From Chitinophagaceae bacterium (lineage in GTDB: Bacteria; Bacteroidota; Bacteroidia; Chitinophagales; Chitinophagaceae): a stretch of DNA of 64,000 nt. Below are positions 26,351 through 35,019 of this stretch, piece by piece. The notes under the pieces are model-generated. The model worked only from the letters and a program-made list of their open reading frames with translations, was not told the DNA's origin and ran no database searches. The DNA lies in the NCBI GenBank assembly GCA_016702745.1, contig JADJDJ010000003.1, forward strand, positions 310,001 to 374,000. The letters run 5' to 3'. The position numbers and the translations under genes were made by a program. The first letter of the stretch is position 1; each line of letters opens with the position of its first letter.

Positions 26351-26854
26351 ATGACTCCACAGATCCGATCCATTCAGACAGCAGATAATGCGCAGTTGGC
26401 CCATATCATCAAAAGCACTTTGGCGGAATTCGGGGCGAATCATCCCGGAACGGTTTATTATGATGCTAGCACGGATTATTTATCGGAAGTATTTACGGCA
26501 AAAGGCTCTTATTATTTTGTTGCGAAACTCAATGATGAACTGGCAGGAGGTGCCGGTATTTTTCCAACAGCAGGTTTGCCACCTGATACCTGTGAGCTGG
26601 TAAAAATGTATTTGCTACCAACAGCAAGAGGCATTGGCCTGGGCAGGCTGTTGATTGAAAAATGTATTGACAAGGCAAAAGAACTGGGCTATGAATACAT
26701 CTACCTCGAAACCATGCCTGAGTTAAGACAGGCGCTGCAGATATATGCCAAATTCGGATTTGAATATCTTTCTGCACCCATGGGCAAAAGCGGACATACT
26801 GGTTGCAGTTTGTGGATGAAAATGAAAATCCCTGAGCAAGTGAACGTTGATTAA
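26351..26854 (+). CDS. GNAT family N-acetyltransferase
   Basis: This 167-residue GNAT-fold protein begins IRSIQTADNAQLAHIIKS. The acetyl-CoA-binding motif A is VKMYLLPTARGIGLGRLLIE with the R/Q-x-x-G-x-G/A pattern at about 95-105, and the C-terminal strand-helix reads YLETMPELRQALQIYAKFGF. It should transfer an acetyl group from acetyl-CoA to an amine; substrate unknown. It stands alone between inverted copies of the same intergenic repeat families, which gives it the look of a mobile or repeatedly rearranged cassette, though no transposase is present. Confidence 0.9.
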   Translation: MTPQIRSIQTADNAQLAHIIKSTLAEFGANHPGTVYYDASTDYLSEVFTAKGSYYFVAKLNDELAGGAGIFPTAGLPPDTCELVKMYLLPTARGIGLGRLLIEKCIDKAKELGYEYIYLETMPELRQALQIYAKFGFEYLSAPMGKSGHTGCSLWMKMKIPEQVNVD

Positions 26855-27170
26855 GTACTCCTGACTGATGATGACTGTTGACTGTTGACTGATCAACTGC
26901 CCCTCTCCCCGAAATAAGAACAGAAGAGCAAATGAGATAAGAAGGATGAAGTGTCCACCAACAATTCAACCCTAATCCCCACTTGCCGAACCCCACTCGC
27001 AACTCCCCACTAGCCACTCGCCACTTGCCTATCCCCACTCGCCAAAATAAGAACAGACGAACAAATGAAGAATGAATGATGAAGTATCCACCAACATTCC
27101 TATCCTAATCCCTACTAGCCGAACCCCACTCCCCACTAGCCACTCACCACTAGCCACTCACCACTAGCCA
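26855..27170. repeat. Tandem 133-bp duplication plus GACTG and CCACTAGCCACTCG words
   Basis: There is no gene in this 316-base gap. GACTGTTGACTG words lie at 26868-26893. Two diverged copies of a unit of about 133 bases then follow head to tail (26912-27044 and 27045-27172). Each starts AAATAAGAACAGA, continues through GATGAAGT-TCCACCAACA and CCTAATCCC-ACT-GCCGAACCCCACTC, and ends in CCACTAGCCACTCGC-type words. The second half of the unit is the reverse complement of sequence at 26130-26200. Confidence 0.8.
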
Positions 27171-27788
27171 CTACCCCTCTCTCACCTCATACACCGGACT
27201 AAACAAATACCATTTTTTCGTTTTGATTTCTTCGCATTTAAATCGCTTGCGCAATTGTTCCCCTTTCCGGAATACGCGGCCATCGGCAATACTGAAAATG
27301 GCACCGGCGGGTAGATCCTCCAGGAGAGCATGGCCTTCTTTTGGTTCATCATATTTGCGCAAGACACGCAGGAGTCCGTCTTCGGCGCAACTGCTGGCAG
27401 CAGGATTGCGCAGGGATTGCATCAGTTCTTTTTCAATATCCGCAGGAAATATTTTATGTTGTAAAAACCGATACAGTAGTTCCCCATATATTTTTTTCCA
27501 TTCTGTCCCATGTGCCTGTACCCGGTGAGTATGCGCTTCAAAGGTGAGCAGGTGGGCCAGCTCATGTAATAAAGTAATGAGGAAAGAAAAGGGATTGAGA
27601 TTACCATTCACACTGATCCGGTGGGCATCATAATGAGTGCGATGCCGGTAATCGCCGAGAATGGTTTTTCGTCCGCGGGTGATCGTGAGATGGACTCTAT
27701 ACTGATGAAGATAAGTCATGACCTGCTCCCCCGTACCCGGAGGCAGATAATGCTGCAGGTGATCAACGGGCACTTCCTTTTTAGGCAT
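27171..27788 (-). CDS. SprT-like zinc metalloprotease-fold protein
   Basis: About 205 residues from ATG 27788, which overlaps the upstream gene by 8 bases (27800 is an alternative start). The SprT-like signature is present: a helix with HELAH at about 75-79 and the third ligand His near 93 (QAHGTEWKKIY). The C-terminal part carries the zinc-ribbon-like segment without a complete set of cysteines. SprT-like proteins have the metzincin-like fold, and eukaryotic Spartan degrades DNA-protein crosslinks; the bacterial role is not settled. Translational coupling to the membrane protein upstream is likely. Confidence 0.87.
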   Translation of the reverse strand: MPKKEVPVDHLQHYLPPGTGEQVMTYLHQYRVHLTITRGRKTILGDYRHRTHYDAHRISVNGNLNPFSFLITLLHELAHLLTFEAHTHRVQAHGTEWKKIYGELLYRFLQHKIFPADIEKELMQSLRNPAASSCAEDGLLRVLRKYDEPKEGHALLEDLPAGAIFSIADGRVFRKGEQLRKRFKCEEIKTKKWYLFSPVYEVREG

Positions 27789-28182
27789 TCTTTTTAGCAT
27801 TGGCCAGTTGCATCAGGGCCTTTGTTTCAAGGGCAGTATAAACTATATACAATCCGGCGAGGATCATCAGTCCTGGTTTATTGACCTGCTTTTTGGCTAT
27901 CATGATATAAATGAAGGCGGCCAGGGCAATCAGGAAAAATTTAATCATGAACCCGGCATACATCCCGCGTACCGGTGCATTGGGGTTGGAGGACCGAAGG
28001 CTGCTGGTATTGATATAATAGGCCCCGAATGTGACAAGGAATAAAAGCAGGTTTCCATAGATAAGTAAATCCTGACTGATCCCGTTTTTCAGGAGCCAGT
28101 TTTTACCGATGATACCGAAGCCTGAAATAATAATAAAAACAAGGATCAGGGGTCTGATGGGTTGTAAAGCTGCTTTATTCAT
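27781..28182 (-). CDS. Four-helix membrane protein of unknown function (AtpZ neighbour)
   Basis: This 133-residue integral membrane protein starts at ATG 28182 (MNKAALQPIRPLILVFIIIS). It has four predicted transmembrane segments and no polar catalytic residues. It overlaps the AtpZ-like gene upstream by 8 bases and the SprT-like gene downstream by 8 bases. In Bacteroidota a small membrane protein of this kind commonly follows AtpZ ahead of the F0 genes, so a link to ATP synthase assembly is possible. No atp structural gene is nearby here, so that role stays an inference. Confidence 0.72.
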   Translation of the reverse strand: MNKAALQPIRPLILVFIIISGFGIIGKNWLLKNGISQDLLIYGNLLLFLVTFGAYYINTSSLRSSNPNAPVRGMYAGFMIKFFLIALAAFIYIMIAKKQVNKPGLMILAGLYIVYTALETKALMQLANAKKNA

Positions 28183-28420
28183 GGGGGTTCTTTCTGCTGG
28201 TTTCCCTGAAGAGCCTGTAAAAAAGGGCCGACAGGATGAGCAAAGGTAAGACACAGGCCAGCAACGGAGATGTATGCAGCCATTTGTCTGCCTTTAAACC
28301 GGCAAAAACACCGAGTCCGATAGCCACCAGCAACTGTGTACCCATTCCCGCATACCTCATCAGGAACTGCTTGTTACTGACGGACTCTTCCTTCTTATCT
28401 GGCAGCGGCTTGCTGTTCAT
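28175..28420 (-). CDS. AtpZ/AtpI family membrane protein
   Basis: This 81-residue protein has two transmembrane helices (about 23-43 and 51-69) joined by a short loop, and the family pattern RYAGMGTQLLVAIGLGVFAGLKADKWL. AtpZ/AtpI proteins assist F1F0 ATP synthase c-ring assembly or Mg2+ supply. It overlaps the bactofilin stop by 26 bases and the next membrane protein by 8, so this is a tight operon with bactofilin. The ATP synthase genes themselves are outside the window. Confidence 0.85.
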   Translation of the reverse strand: MNSKPLPDKKEESVSNKQFLMRYAGMGTQLLVAIGLGVFAGLKADKWLHTSPLLACVLPLLILSALFYRLFRETSRKNPHE

Positions 28421-28805
28421 TACTATTCATCTCCACCACATTGGCCCCCATATGGCATTGACCGTTGAAAGTGGCAGAGGGTTCCACTTGTAATTTGCCT
28501 GCATAAAGATTTCCGGTTACCACCGATTCTCCTCTCAGTTGCAGGATTTCCTTAGCCCGGATATCACCGGATACTTTTCCCACTATATCAGCCTGGTTGC
28601 CGGTGATATCACCTTCCACTACCCCATTGGCTCCTATAATGATCTTGGCATTGCTGCTGATATTACCGTAAATGGTTCCATCAATACGCAGGTCGCCATT
28701 ACTTTTGATATCACCCTTTAGTACCGTTCCGGCACTGATCAGGGTTGTACCATTGCCGGCTGGCGCAGGGCCGGCATTGTCGGTTTTGTTTTTGGCATTG
28801 AACAT
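28395..28805 (-). CDS. Bactofilin (polymer-forming cytoskeletal protein)
   Basis: This 136-residue protein has a short disordered N-terminus (MFNAKNKTDNAGPAPAGNG) and then the bactofilin beta-helix: repeated 17-19 residue rungs such as TLISAGTVLKGDIKSNGDLR and IDGTIYGNISSNAKIII. Bactofilins self-assemble into filaments without nucleotide and scaffold cell-wall enzymes. It lies 11 bases after a TM-coiled-coil protein that resembles the N-terminal part of bactofilin-associated M23 peptidases. Gene intact. Confidence 0.93.
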   Translation of the reverse strand: MFNAKNKTDNAGPAPAGNGTTLISAGTVLKGDIKSNGDLRIDGTIYGNISSNAKIIIGANGVVEGDITGNQADIVGKVSGDIRAKEILQLRGESVVTGNLYAGKLQVEPSATFNGQCHMGANVVEMNSNEQQAAAR

Positions 28806-28816
28806 AAGTATGTTGG

Positions 28817-29218
28817 TTAATCGTTAGAAATTTCAGCGGGCGGAAGGTTCAAACGGGTGGTATCCAGTTTGATCGCAGCACCGCTCAGGACCTTTTTTAA
28901 TCTATCAATATACTGTGCATTCTGGGAATTCTTTTGTTCCAGTTCATCGACCTGGTATTTCAGCTGTTTCAGCTCGGATACGGATTTGTAATTCGTTCCG
29001 GAACCGGGAATATAATACTTCAAAGGTGTGAAAACGATGAGGGCGACGGTGAGTCCCACCAACACTACAAATATTGTGCTCAACATGATATAAACGCTCA
29101 ATCTGGATAACTTAAAGGTCACCACCTCCTCATAAGTGTCATCATTCATCACGACCAGGCGGTACCGGTTTCGAAGCCGCTTCAGCGTGGTGCCTGCATC
29201 TAATTTTACCATAACCAA
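28817..29218 (-). CDS. TM-coiled-coil protein resembling an M23 peptidase N-terminus without the peptidase
   Basis: This 133-residue protein (ATG 29218; an in-frame ATG at 29212 is equally possible) has a cytoplasmic N-terminus YRLVVMNDDTYEEVVTFKL, one transmembrane helix at about 43-67, and a short coiled coil at about 78-110. This is the arrangement of the N-terminal region of the M23/LytM peptidases usually encoded beside bactofilins in Bacteroidota, but no LytM domain follows; the stop comes 11 bases before the bactofilin ATG. It may be a peptidase-less bactofilin anchor. Frame downstream shows no hidden peptidase, so truncation is not a simple frameshift. Confidence 0.75.
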   Translation of the reverse strand: MVMVKLDAGTTLKRLRNRYRLVVMNDDTYEEVVTFKLSRLSVYIMLSTIFVVLVGLTVALIVFTPLKYYIPGSGTNYKSVSELKQLKYQVDELEQKNSQNAQYIDRLKKVLSGAAIKLDTTRLNLPPAEISND

Positions 29219-29358
29219 GTATTAAGGGGATTAAAGGTAAGCATTGGGCTTTGCTTTTGCCAGCCCTCCCGGGGATAAAAAAACATGCCAAAAATTGCCT
29301 TAGTTTTATACTAAATTATTTGAAATTCAGTTAATAAGACTTTAGATTGCGCACGAAA

Positions 29359-32302
29359 ATGCGACCCATCCGATATACAGTAACTGCCTCACTAAGTCTC
29401 CTCCTTTGCCTGTTGGGTCTCCAGTCATCCGGACAGATGGGCTTTGCATTTAATATCAAAAAACCCAAGGAATATGATGAGCGGGTGCTGCGTTCAGAAA
29501 AATCAGATCAGGGTAAATTCGGGTTACCTAAAAGGTTCATGCAGAACACAGTTACACACTTTAATTACTATTTCAATGCCAATAATAAACTGAACGAGGT
29601 GCTGGAAAGGGCCAAGGAAACTTTTCGGGACGATTACTCCCGCCTCCTCCCCTTTTACAATTATACCCTGGATGCCACAGCGGGTGACTCGATTCAGCTT
29701 GATTCCATCACGTATAAAGCCTCCAGCGGCATCGCCCTGCATGACCTTCGTGGCGACTGGGTGGATAATTTATACCTGCTTTGGGGAGCCTCCTTCTACC
29801 TGCAAAAGAAATTTGATTCGGCCTACCTGATGTTCCAGTTCATCAATTATGCTTTTGCCCCCAAGGAAAAAGACGGGTATTACCTGACGATTGGCAGTGG
29901 CCGGGATGGTAATTCAGCCCTGAGTATCGCGACCAAGGGAAAGAAAAGCATCGTCAAAAAATTGCTCTCGGAACCACCCAGCCGTAACGATGCATTTATC
30001 TGGCAGATCAGGACCTTTCTGGCCCAGGATCAGTTTGCAGAAGCAGCCAGTTTAATCGTTACCCTGAAGAATGATCCTGCCTTTCCCAAAAGATTGCAAA
30101 ACGACCTGCATGAAGTACAGGCGCTACTGGTTTTATAAAAACAGTATGTGGGACAGTGCAGCGGTCCATTTAACCCAGGCCCTGAGCAATGCCGGTAACC
30201 TCCAGGAGAAAGCGAGATGGGAATACCTGGCGGCCCAGTTATTTGAAATGGGAAAAAACTACCAGGAAGCTGAAAAATATTATAACAAGGTCATCTCTCA
30301 TACCACCGACCTGGTACTGGAAATCTATGCCCGTCTCGCCAATATCCGCGCCGACCGCGATGGTGATGCCAAAAGCATAGAGAAACGGGCAGAAGAACTG
30401 GCTAAAATGGCCAAAAGAGAAAAGTATGAAGAGTACCGCGATATCATTTACTATATGGCAGCACAAATGATGCTGGATGCAGGCAATGTGGATGCAGCGA
30501 TCAGTATGCTGAAAAAAAGTACGCAGTACCCGGGGAATGATCCCGCTCAACGAAACAAAGCATTTCTGCAACTGGCTGAATTATCCTTTGCCAAAAAATT
30601 ATACCGTCAGTCTTACAATTATTACGACAGTATCAATATCGCCGATCCCACTTTAAAAGACACGGCCCTGATCGGTTCCCGTAAGCGATCACTGGGTATC
30701 ATTGCCACCAATGCGGAAGTGGTGTACCGGCAGGACAGTCTGCAACGAATTGCCTCCCTTCCGGAAGAAGAGCGTAAAGATTTTGTAAAGCAACTGGTAA
30801 AAAGACTCCGCAAGGAACAGGGATTAAAAGATGATAATAATAATCCGCTGACCAATCCGATTGCACTCCCGAATAATAATCTCTTTCCTTCCGGCAACAA
30901 TCCGCCAAAAGGTGAATGGTATTTCTATAATACTGCTTCCAAAACCAGGGGCCTGAGTGAGTTCCGTTCGAAATGGGGGAACCGGCCCAAAGTCGACAAC
31001 TGGAGAAGAAGTGCGGCGATTATCGGTATGACCGGACAACCGGCTGGTATGGGCAATTCCGGTGCAACAACACAGAGTGGCAATGCACAGCAAGGTTCTG
31101 CTGAACTGAGTTTTGATGCCTTATATGAAAAGCTTCCACTCAGTGAGGAAGGACTTAAAAAATCGAATGACTCACTTCAGGAGGCTTTGTTCCTTTTGGG
31201 CAAAGCCTATATCCAGGAAATTGAAGATTGTCAGGCCGGAACCGAAACCCTGGAAAAACTCAGGACCCGTTTCACTGCTTTTGAACCCATGGATGAAGTA
31301 TTGTTCAACCTTTATTATTGCTATAATAAGCAGGGAGAAACAGCCAAAGCGGCAGCCATCAAACAACAGATGTCGGCAAAATATGCTTCCAGTAACCTGA
31401 CCAATATCGTGACCACCGGAAAGAACCCCCTGCTGACGGAGAAAGAAGTGGCCACCAAAACTTATGAGGATATTTATGACCTCTTTATCGAAGGAAAATT
31501 TGAAGAAGCCCTGCTCCGTAAAAAAGCAGCAGACGAAAAATATGGCAATAATTACTGGACCCCCCAGTTATTGTATATTGAATCGGTGTATTATGTGAAG
31601 CAAAAAAATGATTCCGCAGCCATCCGCACACTCAATAATATCATCAATCAGTTTTCCGGAAACCCGCTGATTCCAAAAGCAAGACGCCTGATTGATGTCC
31701 TGAACAGAAGAACACAGATTGAAGATGAATTACAGAAGATGGTTGTTACCCGTGCTACTGATTCCACGGCCGGAAGAACCATCACTCCGGTGGCGCCCAA
31801 ACCCATCCAGCCAAAAACAGACAGTACGGTTACCAAGCCTCCTGTGGCTGTGATAACTCCACCGGTAACAACGCCAAAAGACAGTGCAGCAACTAAGCCA
31901 CCTGTAAAAAATACCACGGCTTTCACTTATAATCCTAACGAAGCCCACTATGTGGTGCTCGTACTTAACAAGGTTGACCCGGTTTTTGTAAATGAGGCCA
32001 AGAATGCTTATCTGCGTTACAACAGAGATACCTACTATAACAAAACCTATTCGGTGGATCTTTTTCAGCTGGATACGGAAAACCGTTTACTGATGATTGC
32101 TCCTTTTGCCACTGCAGCCGATGCAGTGAAATATATTGATGCCGCCAAACCAAAGACTTCCACGGAAATCCTGCCCTGGCTGAAAGGTGGAAAATACAAC
32201 TACCTCATCATGACCGATGGTAATTTTGACCTGCTGAAATCGAACCCGGAACTGGAAGTTTACAGGACTTTTCTGAACCAATACCTGCCCGGAAAATTTT
32301 AA
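29359..32302 (+). CDS. PorW/SprE-like T9SS/gliding protein (one frame break)
   Basis: The reconstructed protein has about 980 residues from ATG 29359, with a signal peptide ending near LQSSGQ. It is rich in TPR-like helical repeats (WVDNLYLLWGASFYLQKK, FDSAYLMFQFINYAFAPKEK) that are characteristic of SprE/PorW, a periplasmic partner of the type IX secretion ring and motor. The C-terminal 130 residues after a Pro/Thr-rich linker form an alpha/beta domain (AHYVVLVLNKVDPVF). The frame changes at about 30129-30134, where one surplus base in the GG or T4 run separates the two halves. Four T9SS-type cargo genes elsewhere in the window agree with a functional system. No lipobox Cys is seen, unlike classical SprE. 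Confidence 0.72.
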
Positions 32303-32410
32303 GGGCTGATTTGTGAAAAAATTAATTCCCCGGCCTCTCCCGGCAGGCCGGCTTTTGCTTAATTTCGGTACCTGTTTCCGGAGCTGCCGGTAACCACAAC
32401 CAATCCTCAT

Positions 32411-34822
32411 ATGAAAAAGCAGTCCGCATTTTCTGGCGCATATTCTTTGGCGGTTTTGCCGCTGTCATCCTGCTGATCCTGCTCGCCAATTTCGGGGTAT
32501 TTGGAAAAATGCCTTCATTGGAAGAGCTGGAAAACCCCTCTATTCTCCAGGCCTCGGAAGTATATGCCGATGATGGCACCCTCATGGGTAAATATTATAC
32601 GGAGAGAGGTAACAGGAGTAATGTAAAATACCGCGATATCTCTCCCCATGTGATTGATGCCCTGGTAGCCACAGAGGATGAAAGATTTTATAGTCATAGC
32701 GGGATTGATTTCAAATCCACCCTGCGGGCTGTCTTTACCCTGGGTAAGCAGGGAGGTGGCAGTACCATTACCCAGCAGCTGGCCAAGGCCTTGCTGGAAC
32801 AGGGAAGTAAAAACAAAGCTTTCCGGGTGGTGGAAAAATTAAAAGAATGGATTGTCGCCATTAAGCTGGAAAGAAATTTTACCAAGGAAGAAATCATCAC
32901 GTTATACCTGAATGCTGTTCCTTTTGGAGATAATATCTACGGTATCCGCAATGCCTCCCGTACTTTTTTTCAGAAAGAACCCGATCGCCTGAATACAGAA
33001 GAAGCAGCCGTGCTGGTAGGGATGCTGAAAGCGAATAACACTTTAACCCCCGCAGAAATCCCAAGGCAGCACTCGACAGAAGGAATGTGGTATTAAGACA
33101 GATGGAGATTAACGGAAAATCAGTTCTGCGGAAGCAACCAGATTGAAGGCCCTTCCCATCAAACTGAATTACCGCAAACTGGATGAGAATACAGGTTATG
33201 CCCCTTATTTCCGTGAAATACTGAAATCGGAAGTAAAAGAAGCCCTGAAGGGTTTGGAAAAACCCAATGGCAAAGCCTATGATATTTATGATGACGGCTT
33301 AAAAATTTATACAACGGTCAATATACAAATGCAGCAATATGCAGAAGAGGGTCTGGCCCAGCACATGACCTTCCTGCAAAAAAGTATCGATTCCCGTTAT
33401 GATATGAAAAACGGTTCACACTGGAAGGGAAGAGAAAAATTGCTGGAGAAAGCTGCCAAAGAATCGGACCGTTGGAAAAATCTGGCAGAAGATGGCTTAA
33501 GTGATAAAGAAATCCGGGCCAGTTTTGATATAAAAGTTCCTATGAAGGTTTTTGCCTGGAACAGCAAAAGAGAAAAAGATACGGTGATGACCCCCCTGGA
33601 TTCTATCAAGTACCACCTGCAGATGGAACAGGCTTCTTTTATGGCAATGGACCCAGTAACCGGTGAAGTAAAAGCCTGGGTAGGCGGTATCAATTATAAA
33701 ACATATAAGAACGATCACGTGAATCTGAAGACCAAGCGTCAGGTGGGTTCAACAATCAAACCTTTTTTATATACACAGGCCATGGAAGAGCGTGGCTTTA
33801 CTCCGGATACCGATTGTGAAAACGCCGCCCAGTACTTTGAAGGGTTTGGCTGGGTTCCTTCCGGCAGGAAAGCGGGCGGTGGCACCATGACCATGGCCAA
33901 TGGACTGGCATTTTCCAAGAATGGAGTAACTGCCTATCTGATGAAGCAGGTAGGCCCAAAACAATTCGTCGATTTCTTACAACGTATCAATATACCAACC
34001 CCGGTAAAGCCCTACCCTTCTATTGCGCTGGGAACCTGTGACCTCTCGATGTATGAAATGCTCTGGGGCTATACCTATTTTGCCGGACGTGGTTTTTCCA
34101 CCAAACCTTATAGCATCAGCCGGATCGAAGACCGGAACGGAAATGTGATCAAGCGCTTTGACTTTAGTGTGAACCGGAAAGAAGTAGTGAGTGAAGTAAC
34201 TGCTTATACCATGTGTAAGATGATGCAGGGTACCGTTGATAAAGGCACAGCGCGAGGAATGCGTACCCGTGTAGGTGCAGCAGAAATGGGCGGCAAAACG
34301 GGAACCACTGATGATAATGCGGATGCCTGGTTTATCGGATACACACCGCAGTTACTGGCCGGTTCCTGGGTTGGTTTTGAATATACTTTTATGAGGAACA
34401 CCGGCGACGGTAACAGGATCGCAAGACCTATCGCAGAATATTTTTTCAAAAAAGTACTGGAGAATAAAAATCTTGGAATCGAAAAGAACGCCAAGTTTAT
34501 CAAGCCCGCCGAGATGGAAAACGAAATCAACAGTGCGGATATCATCATCAGTGATTATGATCCTAATCCCGAAGCACAGGGTGATGACCAGGGAGTGGGT
34601 ACCCAGGATGATTACAATGAATATGGTCCTGCTGACCCGATCGGACCCGAATCAAAACCAGTAGAAGATGATCCAAAGCCCAAAAAAGACACGCAGAAAG
34701 TAATTCAAAATACCCCGGCTAATAAAAAAGATGATGAAACTGTACCGATTGGGGCACCTGCAGATAAACCTGAAAAGAAAAAAGGTTTATTGAGACGACT
34801 CTTTGATAAAAAAAATAATTAA
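32411..34822 (+). CDS. Penicillin-binding protein 1A-type bifunctional peptidoglycan synthase (three frame breaks)
   Basis: The reconstructed protein has about 804 residues, beginning MKKAVRIFWRIFFGGFAAVI after one A is added to the A5 run at 32414-32418. It has a TM anchor, then a GT51 transglycosylase domain with ATEDERFYSHSGIDF and GGSTITQQLAK, and a transpeptidase domain with the serine motif STIK (VGSTIKPFLY), the SKN motif (AFSKNGVT) and KTGT (GGKTGTTDD). Two further one-base deficits, in TTT 33052-33054 and AAAA 33116-33119, break the linker NPRRNP region. The tail is Pro/Lys-rich. It makes and crosslinks peptidoglycan at the membrane. All breaks are in homopolymers, so the gene is almost certainly intact in the organism. 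Confidence 0.9.
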
Positions 34823-34845
34823 TGTAACATTCTGTAATACAGTTC

Positions 34846-34875
34846 GCAAGGCCGCAAATTAATTTGCGGCCTTGC
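34846..34875. terminator. 30-base perfect palindrome after the PBP gene
   Basis: GCAAGGCCGCAAATT is followed directly by its exact reverse complement, giving a 15-bp stem with no unpaired loop by sequence (a few central AT pairs would open). It lies 24 bases after the PBP stop, has no strong T tract, and may act as a terminator or protein-binding site. Confidence 0.6.
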
Positions 34876-35019
34876 TTGCATTTACCCTTATTTTTTTCTA
34901 GGTTTACACTCTTAACCACCTACCCAATCTCCGGAAACCACCGTTTCCCATATCCTCCGTAAGATCTACCCAAAGGATATCCTTGACGACCACCATTTTT
35001 AAGCCGAAAACGAACCAAG

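Noticed and set aside
26351..26854. GNAT gene as part of an insertion sequence
   Set aside because: No transposase, no clear target-site duplication, and the flanking words are low-complexity arrays rather than defined terminal inverted repeats; retained only as a cassette hypothesis.
32411..34822. PBP1A as a true pseudogene
   Set aside because: Three breaks are each one base in a homopolymer, catalytic motifs of both domains are intact, and the rest of the contig shows the same error type.
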